This document shows positions 1 to 11,696 of a stretch of 64,000 nt of DNA, piece by piece. The notes beneath the pieces were generated by a model that made no database searches, was not told the DNA's origin, and worked only from the letters and a program-made list of their open reading frames with translations. The position numbers and the translations under genes are program-made. Within the stretch, counting starts at the first letter, position 1, and every line of letters starts with the position of its first letter. The DNA comes from Buxus sempervirens (Eukaryota > Streptophyta > Magnoliopsida > Buxales > Buxaceae): positions 6,112,221 to 6,176,220 of the forward strand of contig OX387192.1 in the NCBI GenBank assembly GCA_947561395.2. The letters are read 5' to 3'.

Positions 1-1794
1 TGCTTCTTTAACATGTTAGCCAAATTCTATTCCTACCTCACATGAAAGCAGTGTATTGGGATTGGGACTGTCATCAAATCCCCATGAGTGATTCCACATC
101 ACTAGTCTTAAATCTTTGCATGCAACAAAGGTCCAGTTAGTCATGATAAAAGCCTAAAAGGCCTCCCCTGCTTTTTAAATGTCCATGCTTTTTCTTTTGA
201 TCTAAATCCAGCATTTTAACTTTATGTAATTTAGCTCGTATGGTGGTACATCACAAATATTGGAATCAAAGGACAAACAAGAGAATTTAAGAAGACAACT
301 GCAATTACACAATACAAAGGGAAATATTTGTTTCCATTTATAAAGGGTAGAAATTAAAGATAAAGTAAGGAATTAAAATATCCAAGAGTGGCTAGGTTGC
401 CCAAATAGGTGGGGGTGATGAGATTGGCACCTTCGTTATATTCCCATATCCACTTGTGCATGGGGTCTGGTTCCTTTGTCCATTTTTAGGATGACCTTTG
501 GTGGGGTAATAATGTTATCTCGTCTGGATTGCCACACATATTTTACTTGGTCAGCTTTCCTAATGCCTCTGTTTCAGATGTGTTGTCTTGGTCTTTAATT
601 GGGTTATCCTGGAATCCCAGACTGGTTGGGCTTGAAGAGTTAGTCCTTTGCCCCCCACATGAAGGATGTGTTTATTGATTCGTCATGTCTCAATAGGATG
701 ATATGGCCCCTTTCCTTATTGCCAGTTTCCACATGTTTGCTTCCTGTATATGGGTGTAGGGGAAAAAAATCCCAAGCATCTTATGACGGCCCTAGGGTGG
801 TGGTAAGAAATCCTAATTGTTCAAGCAACCAACAAAGAAGTAATTCAAATTCTTCAAATCACAAGGACAATAATTCACAGATACAAGAAAACAACAGAGA
901 AGCAAAAATAACAGAAGCATCTTTTGATCCATCGAATGGGGAGAGAAAATCTCATGCACAATTGCACAAAGAAATCCTAGATCGAAATCAGTAAGAAACA
1001 TGTGTAGAGAATAAAAGAGAACTACAAAATACTAATTCGTACCGTGACAAGCAACTCGTTAATTTTCGATTCAAATCAGTCATCGACGAGTAAACAGACA
1101 GCTGTCTTAACTAATGGCGAGCTACGGAAGAATGGCTGAGAGTGAGAACCCTACCTAGAAGCAAGGATAAAGGTGCGGGAGCGTACAGTAACGATGATCC
1201 ACTCTGCAAAATATTGAATCCAATTGTCGATAACGCGAAGCGCTGGAATCTGAAGGAGCTTCGTTTCAAATCCTTTGATGGAGGAAATTCCTTCCGCAAC
1301 GGAACTAGTAGAGGAATATTTTATAGTTGAGTTCCGATCAAGTCCACCGCGCAGTGAACAAATCACGTTAAGGAATTAAATAAAATTACTTGGGATTTGA
1401 ACTCAAAAGGGCTCGGATGAATATTTCTGCAGAGAAGGAGAAACAGTAAAACGTAAGAACGATGCAGCATTAGAGATCGTTGGAGAAACAGTAAAATGAG
1501 ACTTACTGTTTGAGAAGCAATGTCGGAATATGACCGGATGTGTTGTTTCCGGAGAGACGCGAGATTTGTCCAGAAATCTCGTTGAGGAAGAGCGATTTGA
1601 AACTGGCGAGACCGGAGCGATTTGAATTAGGGAAATCGCCGAAGAAACAGTTGTCGTTGGGGAAGAAGAGCTACAGTTGTTGAAGAAGAGAAGAGTTCTT
1701 GCAGCGCTGCGAGCTCGATCGAGATAGCTCGAGATAGAAAAGGAGCTTATCGTAATAGAGGAAGGAGAAGCTCCTCTCAAGAGCTTCTCCTTAC
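1..1794. other. No gene recognised
   Basis: Only short open frames are present, and none resembles a known family. Between about 1140 and 1790 the DNA is less AT-rich and open on both strands. A Ser/Arg-rich minus-strand frame of about 125 codons (1403-1780) could be an organelle-targeting-like first exon or chance. No splice-consistent continuation was found. Confidence 0.3.
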
Positions 1795-1930
1795 GGGTCC
1801 CCTTCTTCTAGTGCTTATGGATAATCACTTACCCATATGACATAACCAAACAGTTTATCAACTTAAACAAGTGCTTTAATAAGCTATAAGCTCTATTAAG
1901 CACTTAAATAAGCAACCCCAAACGCAGCCT
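1795..1930. mobile_element. MITE end fragment
   Basis: The segment is rich in AAGTGCTTTAATAAGC-like short inverted motifs. It ends in AACCCCAAACGCAGCC, which on the other strand reads GGCTGCGTTTGGGG, a start common among plant non-autonomous DNA transposons. The matching left end was not found, so this is a fragment at best. Confidence 0.4.
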
Positions 1931-1990
1931 TAAAAACTCATAAAAAATACGCAAATCCCGAGGCTGGTTGCATTTATAGCATGTTTTAAT

Positions 1991-2132
1991 GTATCCGACA
2001 TATCAGATCGGATACAAAGGATTCCCTTCATATCCGACGAAAAATGCCGGTTACAAAAGGAACTCTTTGTATCCGATATAGCATGCCGGATACAATAAAA
2101 TTGCAGTGTATCCGATCTGATATATCGGATAC
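1991..2132. repeat. 39-bp-period palindrome array, locus A
   Basis: Four 25-bp imperfect palindromes of the form GTATCCGAC(N7)GTCGGATAC start at 1991, 2030, 2069 and 2108, exactly 39 bp apart. The arms are partly degraded here (for example CCGGTTAC in unit 2). An A/G-rich tract follows at 2133-2175. The same array recurs at 8787 and 9496. Confidence 0.85.
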
Positions 2133-2343
2133 AAGAAAAAAAAGGCAAAAAAAAGAGAAAAGGGAGAAAAATCCGAATTTTTACCTGTTTCACTTGTGTA
2201 CAAGTTATAATTGCATAAAAATAAGAAGGAAAAGAGAGCAACACAAGAGGGAATGAATAAAAAAGTCTTTTCATATATATAAGTCTCGTTTGTACAGTGA
2301 TAATGAAAAAATAGAAATCCTAATCTCCTACTACTGTGCAGGA

Positions 2344-5079
2344 TCACCCCCGCGCTCCTCTGCGGCCTCTCCCTCGAGGAGATCGACGCCTAGAATATGC
2401 CAGAAGGCGCTCGGCCATGTAACGCGGTCTCCGGCCCACAATGGACTGAAGCTGGTACTCCAAGCAGTAGTCCGAGAGGTCAGGAGGCAGATTAGGAGAA
2501 GAATCTGGCGAAGAAGCCTCAGGCCCAGCAGGAACAGGCTCGGCAGGCAGGGGAGCCACCTCAGATGCAGCTGAATCCTTGGCTGCGGCAGTCTCAACTC
2601 CTGCAGCTCCAGAAGGCTCGGTAGCAGCAGAAGAAGGACCAGGAACTAAAATAGCTGGGTCAATAGAAAGAGTCAGAAATTGAGATATCAAGATGAACCA
2701 AAGAGGTGAAGCTAAAGAAAACTTACCAAGGGTGTCTGCAGCAGGATCTGGGGGATCTGGCTCAACCAAGTCAGCAGCAGGGATGCCCTCTGGCTCAGGA
2801 ACCATCATTGGAGATGAAGGACCCACAGGATCCGCAGGAGCAGCTACCACCGGGTCAGCAGCTAGGGCATCATCAGGATCAGCAGCCCGAGCTAGAGATG
2901 GATCAGGAACAGGAAAATCAAGCTCAAAGGCAACATCCTGATCTGGGACTGGGCCCTGCAAAAGCCAAAACAGTTCATATCAAAACAACATAAACATGGA
3001 AATGAAAGAGATAAAATTATAAAGAACTGATACCTGGTTAGCCCTAAGCTCAGCAATCTGGGCCTCCAGCTCTCTGATCCGTGCATCTCTCTGGGTCACG
3101 ATCGCATCATGCTCGGCAATCAAATCATCCACAGCGGCCCGCTGGCTCAGGAACCGTTCCCGAAGAGCATTCAGCTCATATACCTGCCAACAAGAAAGGG
3201 ATTACAATCACAAGTGCAAAATTGAGGGAAATGAGATAAAAATGAGGAAAATGAAACTTACAGTGTCATCATGGACCCGGATGTAGATCCCACCAATCTC
3301 TGTCACCCTGGCATGAGTGGGTCGATCCATCAGGCACCCAATGGACACCCTCCTGATCCACTCGTCATAATCCCCAGCTACTGTAAGCCCCTCCGCATCC
3401 TGATAATGATCAAACTGATCAACATCAAAACCAGGCATGCCTGTGTGTTGATATTACAGGCGCTTTCCCAGGTACATCACCCTACCAAGCCTCCCAATGA
3501 AGCACGGGTAAGGCTGACGTCGGAGGTCTCAATCAAAAGCGTCCTGTACTATCAGTTCATGGGCTACCCTGATATCCACATCGTCAAAGCGTGCTGATAG
3601 GAGCTACAAAGAAGGATAAGGGCGTCAAATACAAATAGGGTACAGAAAAGAGATAAAAGAAAAAGGGATCAGGAATTTTACATCAGATTGTCGGGCACGG
3701 TCCAAATGAACCCGAGCAGTACGGAGCTGACTCCTATCTGCATCTCGGACCTGGGCCGACCACCGCAGGGCAACAGGAAAATCCGTTACGCCAGGCATGG
3801 GGGACAGGCGAAAGTAAGTCATGTAGGTGTACATAAACACCTGGCAAAAGATAAATCGGTCAAGGATAAAGAAGATAAAGCATAAGGAATAAGACAAGAC
3901 AGATAAATTTAGTACCTGCAAGATCTGCCAGAAGAACCGGCAGCTGACTCCATCACCTCTCGAAGCGGCCAGGCCTCGAACTACTCGGCACAATCCAGTC
4001 AAGATAGTCCCATATATGAGCCGACCCCATGCTAACTGGCTGGTCTGGTGGAGATCTCTCAAAGCATCCAAAAAGAGAGGACTAACACTGGTCATGTCCT
4101 CCTGAAAGAAGTAGCTCCCGAGCATCAGCAAAAATACATGCCAAAATATAGGTGCAAAGGCTGCATCCTCCACGGTAATGATCGCGTGTCTCCCCTCAAA
4201 ATTTCGGTTAAGGCTCTCCCGCAGCCAGCTAATGGAGATACGACCACTCCGCCCGTCCCAAGCAGCACCAGGCAGGTGCTGGTATCCCAAGAGAAGGCCA
4301 ATGTCCACCGCAGAAGGCCGATCCAACACGATAGTCCGCCCCATCAGAGGAATGCCAGTGATCATGACAAAATCGGAGGGACGGATCCCCAACTCCACAT
4401 CCGGCAGATGGAAGGACTGCGTCTCTGGGAAGTACCGATCCATCATGGCAAAAATAAGAGGGCGGTCAGCTCGGAATGCGGGGATGCTGAGAAAATAATC
4501 CAGGCGGCACAGGCCGAACTCACGCCTGAGTGCCGGAGAAAGCGTCTGCGCCAACTCATTGAATCTCCCCCAACTGCCTTGTAGATGAGAAGGCAGATAC
4601 GGAAGAGGCACATCGGCACGAATGCACATAGAAGGGTGGCTATCCAAACCACTAAGGAGCTCTGTATCATGAACAGACACTCTCAACTCCGCAGAAATCC
4701 CTATGCGGAAAGCTACAGCAGCACCCTCCTGGCCTGAAGCTCCAGCCCGGCCTCGGCCCCTCTCTCTGGCTCAGCCTCGGCCCCTCTCTCCAGCTCTACC
4801 CCCGCCGCTCTCTCGGCCTCTACCGCGACCTTGAGCAGGAGCAACCACAGGCTAAAAGCAGAAATGAATAGGTGAAGTCGGTTTCAAGGGAAGAATGGAA
4901 GAAGAGAAAGAAAGAATTGGGAAGCCTACCTCAGTAGAGCCCTCAGCAGAGCTCTCTCTGGAAACATCTAACGGCTCTGACAGGGTGGCGCTAGAACTCG
5001 CCTCTGTCCGAGCCCGCGAAGTGGAGGGTTGATCAGCAAGGTCAGCCTCCTCTCGAACATGGGAACGGCTCCTAGCCAT
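2344..5079 (-). pseudogene. Plant mobile domain (PMD) gene, decayed
   Basis: Seven exons can be read on the minus strand: 5079-4930, 4851-3916, 3840-3682, 3603-3262, 3183-3034, 2955-2727 and 2645-2344. All introns are GT-AG and the phases agree, giving about 756 codons. The N-terminus is Arg/Ser-rich and then RG-rich. Exon 2 carries the PMD region (aminotransferase-like/MAIL1-type), with FGLCRLDYFLSIPAF, FHLPDVELGIRPSDFVMITG and a hydrophobic FWHVFLLMLGSYFF stretch. Exon 5 is a clean heptad coiled coil, and exons 6-7 are Pro/Ala/Asp-rich. PMD proteins are nuclear; MAIN and MAIL1 act in silencing and transcript control, and other members live in transposons. About three in-frame stops, all explainable as C-to-T changes, make this copy nonfunctional. 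It lies downstream of a Tat-like LTR and primer site on the same strand, so it may be an element-borne PMD gene rather than a host locus. Confidence 0.75.
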
Positions 5080-6170
5080 CTACAAGCCACAAGGAAGTGT
5101 TTTACGAATCTCGGTTCAAATTCATCAGGAATCTTATATGATCTTTTCAAAGTTATCATGAATTGTGTTTTGAGGGAATTTTCTCTTATTTTTGTTCTAT
5201 GTTTCAGTTCAAGGTTTTTGGGAAGTGATTGATATTTCTATCCTGATTCTACAGCTTCTTGTCCTAAAGATATTTACAAGGCTTAATATCTACTAACCTA
5301 TTTCGGGCTCCTACATGAAAGTGGGACAGTGATGCCAAAGCAAAAGGCTAACTATGGAGTCCAATAGCCGATCATAGAAAGGTTCTGACCATTGGAGCAC
5401 CACATTGATCAGAAGTATACTACAATCAAGGCAAATTGAGAAAAAAGGAATAAGTCACATCCTTTGAAGATGAGCATTTGAAATTGTGTTTCCTCAAAAC
5501 ATTAGAAATACATTTCCAGTCAAGAAAAATTGCAGCGTGGTATAAGAATCAAAATTCCAGTCAAGGAAAATTGCAGCATGGTATAAGAATTAGAATTCCA
5601 GTCAAGAAAAATTGCAGCATGATATAAGAATCAGAATTCAATTGCAGCATGGTATGAGAATCAGAATTCAAGAAAAATTGCAGCATGGTATCAGCAGCAT
5701 GTCATCTGAAAAATCATACATTTCGGCGGAAAAGATCACCAACGGGACAAATCTTAAAGGATTGTATCAAATCGGATCACAGTTGGGAGATCAAAGCCAG
5801 TTATAGAAAAAGAAAAGAAAATCTACCAATCCAGGGAACCAAAGCATGAGAAGCATACCAAACATGCAATTAGAAAATCAAATCCCCAAAGTTATGCAAA
5901 TAATTGCCAGCAAAACAATTGCTATTAGCTTTACTTGGATAAAATTTCGAGCAAAGTAGGATCACTTACTTGAAATTATGAGTGAAATAGGGATTGCCGA
6001 ATGCTTACTGCCACTGTTGGATTGGAAACTGAAGAAGGAAAATGGTGGAGCAAGAGCAGGGATCGAAACTCAGATAATGCAGGCACAAGGGAGTCAGATG
6101 GTGGAGTTGCCGTCTGTGCGCATGTCGCCGCACGCGAGGCGCACGTGAGAGTGCGTGCCTCGGGAATTTA
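5080..6170 (-). other. Leader/spacer between primer site and PMD gene
   Basis: No conserved coding sequence was seen. A minisatellite occupies about 5511-5700: roughly five units of about 45 bp containing ATTCCAGTCAAG and TTGCAGCATGGTATAAGAAT. The stretch lies between a tRNA-Arg-type primer site and the PMD start codon. Confidence 0.5.
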
Positions 6171-8514
6171 GGAGTCGCCACTGCCTGATGGGGTGCAGGC
6201 AGACACCTGGGATTCCTAGATTTTCGTATTGGTCTGCGGTTTGAGATTCCGGTTAAGTTCTCGGTTACGGTCCGGAGAAGTTCGAAAACACTCCGGTCCG
6301 CCCCGTCGGTCTGACAGGTCCCTTGGACTTTCCTGGTTCGAGTCAACTCAGTCTCACCCTGTTCCTAATCCAGCATGCTTGTTTGTTTAGTCTGAGTGGG
6401 GATCACTGGAGGTACAGGTCCCCTTTAATTGATTTTATCTTTTTTTAGCCTTTTAGTAAAGTGAGTCAGGTGTGGGCCCCGTTGGAAGGCCCATTGGATG
6501 CCAAGTTGGGCTTAAGGCAAGCCCAATTCCCATTTAGGGTTACGTTGGATAACCCTTTTTGGATTTGGTTATTTGATTGTCTAAAATTCATTTGGTTTGC
6601 AACATAAGAGATTAGAATTCACAAAAAGAATTAAAAAAAAAAAAAGGTTTTTGGAATTTACCGGGTGTAACCGAAATTTAAAGGACCTATGTTTGGTTAA
6701 CCGTCCTGTGTTTTCGGTTAAGGGTAAAAAAAATTGATTTTCTACAGAAAATTGATTTTTCGGTATTTTTGGGTTTGGTGTGGGCCCCTGTGTGGGCCCA
6801 CAGTGGTGAAGAACTTTGAAGGAAGGCTTTATTTGACCACCTGCTTATCAAATCATCATCAAGAAGCATAAAAAAAAACAAAATAAAGAAGGGATTTGGG
6901 GGATTTAATGGGGTACATTAGAACTTAAAGGAGGAGGGGAACAAGCTCCCCTTTTCAATAATTTAGACATGATAAAGGCAGCCCTTCAAGTATGCTTCAA
7001 TTTGCTTTTGTAATTAGGCGGATGACACCTCCTTACCATGAGGTGTTTCTCATATGAAGGGAAGATGAAAGATAATCAAGATCAAGTATTAGTATAAAAA
7101 GACAACATGGAACAGAAATAAGTAATATTCTTGAATCACAACTTTATTCACTTATATATAGTACAACTTACCAGAAAGCTTACCTAGGGAATGCTTGAAG
7201 GTGTGAAATCCCTTGGAGATTTTTCCAGCAGCGTAACGGCTTCTCTCCAAGCTCAAGAGAAAGATTTCAAAAAAACTCCTTTGGGTTTGTGATTGAAAGT
7301 AAGAAGTTGGAGAGAATTTTGGACAGAATCTGGGGGCTTTTGGAAGGATTTAAAATGGGATTTCGGCCAGCGTAACGGCTCTTTCTTGAGCTCAAGAGGG
7401 GGGTATCTAAGCCTACTTTGGGTTTGCAAGAAAATAAGAGGTTTGGGTTTGACAAGAGTTGGTTGTAGCAGGGTTTAAGAGGGGTTGAAGACCTAGAAAG
7501 GAATAGAAGAGGGAGTGATTTGGAAAGGGAGAGAGGATAGAGGGAGGAGAGGGAATGAGAGAGGTGTGAAAGATTAGGTGCCCATGGAAAGGAAGGGTCG
7601 ACTCCCTTTTATAGTGAATGATGACATATGACCAAAAAGTAATTATTTGTTATATTGTAATTAAAACCCAACATTTTATAGTTTTATGTTTTTTTTTAAA
7701 ATAAGGCAATGATGGCCCTTATTCTCATCCAAAGAGAATATATACAGCTCATGGGGACACCTCATCCCCATGTGCAAAATTAATTTTTGATTTTGATTTT
7801 AATTTATTTAATTTGCTTGATATTTATATGTTTATTATTATTTTAATTGGATTTTTTTGTGATTTTGAGCACATGCGTGCATTGATTTTTTTTATTTTCT
7901 TTTTCCTTTATTTTAAACCTCTTAATTAATGTTGTATGAAAATATTATTATTTTAATTGAAGATTCTTTTCTTTTTGCTGTTTTTGCCACATGTGCAGAT
8001 TTTCCGAAACTTTGACTACTCATATCACTTTCATTCGGTGTCTGATTTTAGCAAACTTAGTGGCGTTGGAATCAGTGCGAAATTCTCTATCCACTGAGCT
8101 AGAGTTTTGCAGCAAATTTGGGTTTTTTAGCAGAAGTGCAAAGACGCGTCCCGGAGCCAGTTTTGCTCATATCTCTCTATCCGGGACTCCGATTCCAGCA
8201 AACTCAGTTGCGTTGGAATCGTGTCGATGTGCTCTTTTTGCTGATATCCAATTGAGCAGCTAATTTGGAGTTTTGCAGAAAGCCGATTTCTGCTATTTCC
8301 AGATTTGACCAGCCCATAACTTCTTTATTCGGACTCCGATTTGAGCAAACTCAGTTGCGTTAGAATCGTATTGAAGTCCTCTTTCCAATTGTATGAAGTT
8401 TGGTTGCCAATTTGCACCCGATCAAAAAGTCAACTTTTTGACCCCTTGGATTTTGACTTTTTCAATTATTATTTTATTCTTCATTTTTCGGGGTGCAAAA
8501 AGGAGGTGTTGACA
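6171..8514 (-). mobile_element. Tat-like LTR with primer-binding site (fossil)
   Basis: On the minus strand the LTR runs from TGTCAACACCTCC (8514) to CATCAGGCA (6182), 2333 bp. One base further is TGGCGACTCC (6180-6171), a tRNA-Arg-type primer site as used by the Tat/Ogre branch of Ty3-type elements. A TATAAAAG box lies near 7610 on the same strand. Three diverged direct repeats of about 150 bp occur at 8020-8400 in the U3 part. The far-end LTR of this element was not found in the window. Confidence 0.65.
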
Positions 8515-9392
8515 CCGTCGAAGGATCACCTGGAGCTAATGAAGAGGGCGGTATGAACAATGAACTAGGGCTCAATGAATACGAATCGCCGGAAATACAG
8601 GGAGTTGCCGGAGTTAATAGCAATCGCTGATGTCAATAGGAGTCGCCGGAAGCTGAAGAAGTCGCCGGAGAAAGAAGGAATCAAATGCCACAGTCAAAGA
8701 AGAGGAGGCTGTGTCCGGGGTTTGCAATCGGAGAAGAAGGGAAAGAAATGAAAAGTCGCAATCACGCGCGACTAAATAAGTTTTGTGTACCCGACGAATC
8801 AGGTCGGATACAAGTGAGGTCACTGATATCCGACTAAACATGTCGGATACAAAAGAAAAACAAGGAAAAAAAAAGAAGAAGAAGAAAGAAAAAGAAAAGA
8901 AAAAAGGAGGAAAAAAAGAAAAAAAAAGAGAAAAAGGAAAAGAAAAAAAAAAAGGAAAAGAAAAGAAAAAGAAAAAAAAAGAGGAAAAAATTGTGCTACA
9001 AAGTCTGCTATTTTCACAAAAAACCCAATTCTTGGCTTGAAATCCACGCCATAGCCACGAGAGCTCAGTGGAACTTAGGGCAACTTGGGGAAATGTGTTG
9101 GTCAAAGAGGAAAGTATTCATTCAATTTTTAACTTGGTTTGATGAAAAAAATCAGTTTTCAAAAATCACATTTTGGGCTTAAAATCCACTTCACAGCCAC
9201 GAGAGCTCGGTGAAATTTAAGACATCTTGGAGAGATGCCCCCCTTAAAGTTAAGGCTTTTTGGCAAATCTTCACCCAAAAATTATTTTGCAAAATTGAAT
9301 TGAACCAAGCAAATCATGGTTAAGGGAGTGCAATTTGGGCTTGTCTAATCTTTGCAGCTCATTGCTTTGCAACTCCCGCAAAGAGGGGCAGT
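8515..9392. other. Spacer with purine tract and tandem duplication
   Basis: No gene was seen. An almost pure A/G tract runs from about 8851 to 8992. A diverged direct duplication of about 150 bp follows (units around 9030 and 9180, sharing AGCCACGAGAGCTC). The last bases before 9393 are purine-rich (AAAGAGGGGCAG), as in a polypurine tract, so this stretch may include the interior of the element whose LTR starts at 9393. Confidence 0.5.
8787..8850. repeat. 39-bp-period palindrome array, locus B
   Basis: Two units, at 8787-8811 and 8826-8850, have the same 25-bp palindrome and the same 39-bp spacing as loci A and C. The purine tract follows directly, as it does at locus A. Confidence 0.8.
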
Positions 9393-11696
9393 TGTAGACA
9401 CCCCAAATTGCACAGTAAAAATGATGAATAATTGGCAAAAATTATTATCTCCTTTGAAACCAGCACAAAATTTGAGAAAATAGGCATTTTTCCTTGTATC
9501 CGACAACTTGGGTCGGATACAAGCATACTTCTTCATATCCGACATAAGTTGTTGGATATAAGCAACTCTTAATGTATCCGACATCATATGTCGGATACAT
9601 ATAGGTGCTCTTGTATCCGACCTAATATGTCGGATACAAGCTTTTTGCTCAAAATTAGGGTTTTCCAAGAGTTTTCACTTTTTTCCATCATATCCTTCAT
9701 TAAAGGAGTGGAAATCTCGGAAATAGCCTTAGGGTTAAGGTTGGTGGGCTCTAGACATTATTTTGTGTCTACCATCATGCAAACCCTAACCCTAGCCTTT
9801 GCCTATAAATAGGAGGTTCCTCCTTAAGCAAATGGAAAATAACTTTTGCCAAGAATTTTTGAGGGCCAATAAATTGGAGATTGAAGAGCTCCGAGTGAAG
9901 AAGGGAACTGCTGCCGCATTGCTTCCAGACACCCAGGTAAGCCTAAAACCTTCTTTATTTTTTTGTCTTACATTCTAGGTTTAGTTCTTTTCTTCTACCT
10001 TTCTGTAGAATAACGCCTATTCTGTGTGTATGCAAACCCTTCTTCTACTCAAAGTACCTCAAGACTCCCCCTAGCCATAAAATGTGAAGACGGGATCTAG
10101 GGGAAACGAGACTGAGGATTGATTCTTAGTGCGGAACCTTGTTGAATAGCCCTTTGATTCTATGAAAACCGTTTCATATTCAAAGTACCCCAAGATTATC
10201 TCGAAGAACCGTTAAACGGGGAGAGAGAACTAAGGGAAATGAGAATGGAACGGAACCCTAGGTTGTTGTAGAACCCCATTTGATTGATATGAATGCATGC
10301 TATATGTTGTTATGTTATTGAAGAGTGGATTTTTACACATACACACATAGCACCCGTTTTTGTCGGAATCGGCTTATATTCCGGATTTATTGCATTCATT
10401 GTGATAGATCTGGAATAAATAGCCCCAAACAATTCTGGGATATTTCTTAATGGTTTTCAACATGATTTCAAGCAAGTATTGAAGACCTCTAGGTCTAACC
10501 TCTCGGTTTTGGGCATTTTTGCTCACTTTTGGGGTTTTTGGCATATTCTCTCCAATCGGAGAGGATGGTGAGCCAACATTGTGCCCTATTTCTTCCTAGA
10601 GGTTCTTCAACACTTTTTAAAGTGATTTTGATTTGTATTGCACGGATCGCACACATCCAATCACTGATTTGAATTGGTTTTACTTAAAAGTGGCAAAACG
10701 GGACAGCAGCTGTACCCCAACTTCGGACACTCGTAACTCATCGTCCGGATGAATTTTGGAGTGATTCCAAAGCCATGGGAAAAGTGAGGCTGTCTAGTTT
10801 ATGCCTACAAAATTTCATCAATTTATATGAAGTGGATTTTTGACACCACTCAGTCGAAGTTGATAGGTCAGTTCATCCCAGATTGTGGAACCTGTCACTT
10901 CGACTGAGCGCCATGTGTTCGTTTTAAGTCCGATTCGAGTGATTTTTGTTTCTGTGTTTTCCTTTGGAAGTCTAATTTTAAATCCAGTTGGTTTCATAAT
11001 TGTTTGACTCCATTTGTGTCGTGGGTAATAGATTTACTCAGAACTGCTCAACAGCACTTTTCTAGGTTAATCTGTGATCCTCGGGGCCTCTTCGGGAGGT
11101 CACCCAAGGCACGTCCGGATGAATTTTTGTATGAGGCTAGTTTCATTTGAAATATGGCTCTACATACTTAATTCATGCCAAATTTCACGGATTTATATGG
11201 AGCCAAGTTTTCTAAATGAATTTCCAAAGTTGCCCACTTATCACTTTTAACTATCTCCAGCAGCAGATTTCAAAGGAGAATTAACTCCTAGGATTTGACT
11301 CAACTTGGTTTTGTGCAATTTTTGCTTTGATTTCCATCTATTGGTGATATTCCAGAAGTGATATTGACATAAAAGAGGATCTGGAATTCATTTGGATTTC
11401 TCATGTGAAGGTATCACACATTTGTTTAATCCTTTTTCAAGGTTTTTGATTATTTTAGCTAGCTTTCTCATTTTTTTAGCATAAACAACACTTGGCAACC
11501 ACCTTGTGTAGGTGAATGGGGGTGCCTAACACCTTCCCCCCTTCATAATCTAATCCCCTTACCCATCTTTGGATTTTATTTTCAAGTAAAGTTATTTTTA
11601 CTCTAGATTTGTCTTTTTGCTTATTTTAAATCTTTTGGTGTCCATTCACATCTAAAACTTGAATGGTGGTGACTCTCCCATTTTTCGTAGAGCCCG
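9393..11696 (+). mobile_element. Tat-like LTR, plus strand (fossil)
   Basis: It starts TGTAGACACCCC just after a polypurine-like run, as expected for a 3' LTR. TATAAATA near 9804 marks a promoter. The 3' limit is uncertain; the typical GGTGACTCTCCC-like end sequence lies near 11670. No open reading frame of note is present. The interior is lost or lies to the left. Confidence 0.55.
9496..9637. repeat. 39-bp-period palindrome array, locus C
   Basis: Four units start at 9496, 9535, 9574 and 9613, exactly 39 bp apart. The arms GTATCCGAC and GTCGGATAC are nearly perfect. A T-rich run precedes the array, so its orientation is opposite to loci A and B. It lies about 100 bp inside the LTR that begins at 9393. 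Confidence 0.9.

Noticed and set aside
1991-2132. CRISPR-like array (regular repeats and spacers)
   Set aside because: Plant nuclear context, palindromic 25-bp units with 14-bp spacers, no cas genes.
8783-9040. Lys/Glu-rich small protein
   Set aside because: It is the translation of a pure purine tract.
1991-9637. A protein with 13-residue CIR...SDT repeats
   Set aside because: The repeat frames are open on both strands because of the palindrome and 39-bp step. No start, splice or conserved context supports translation.
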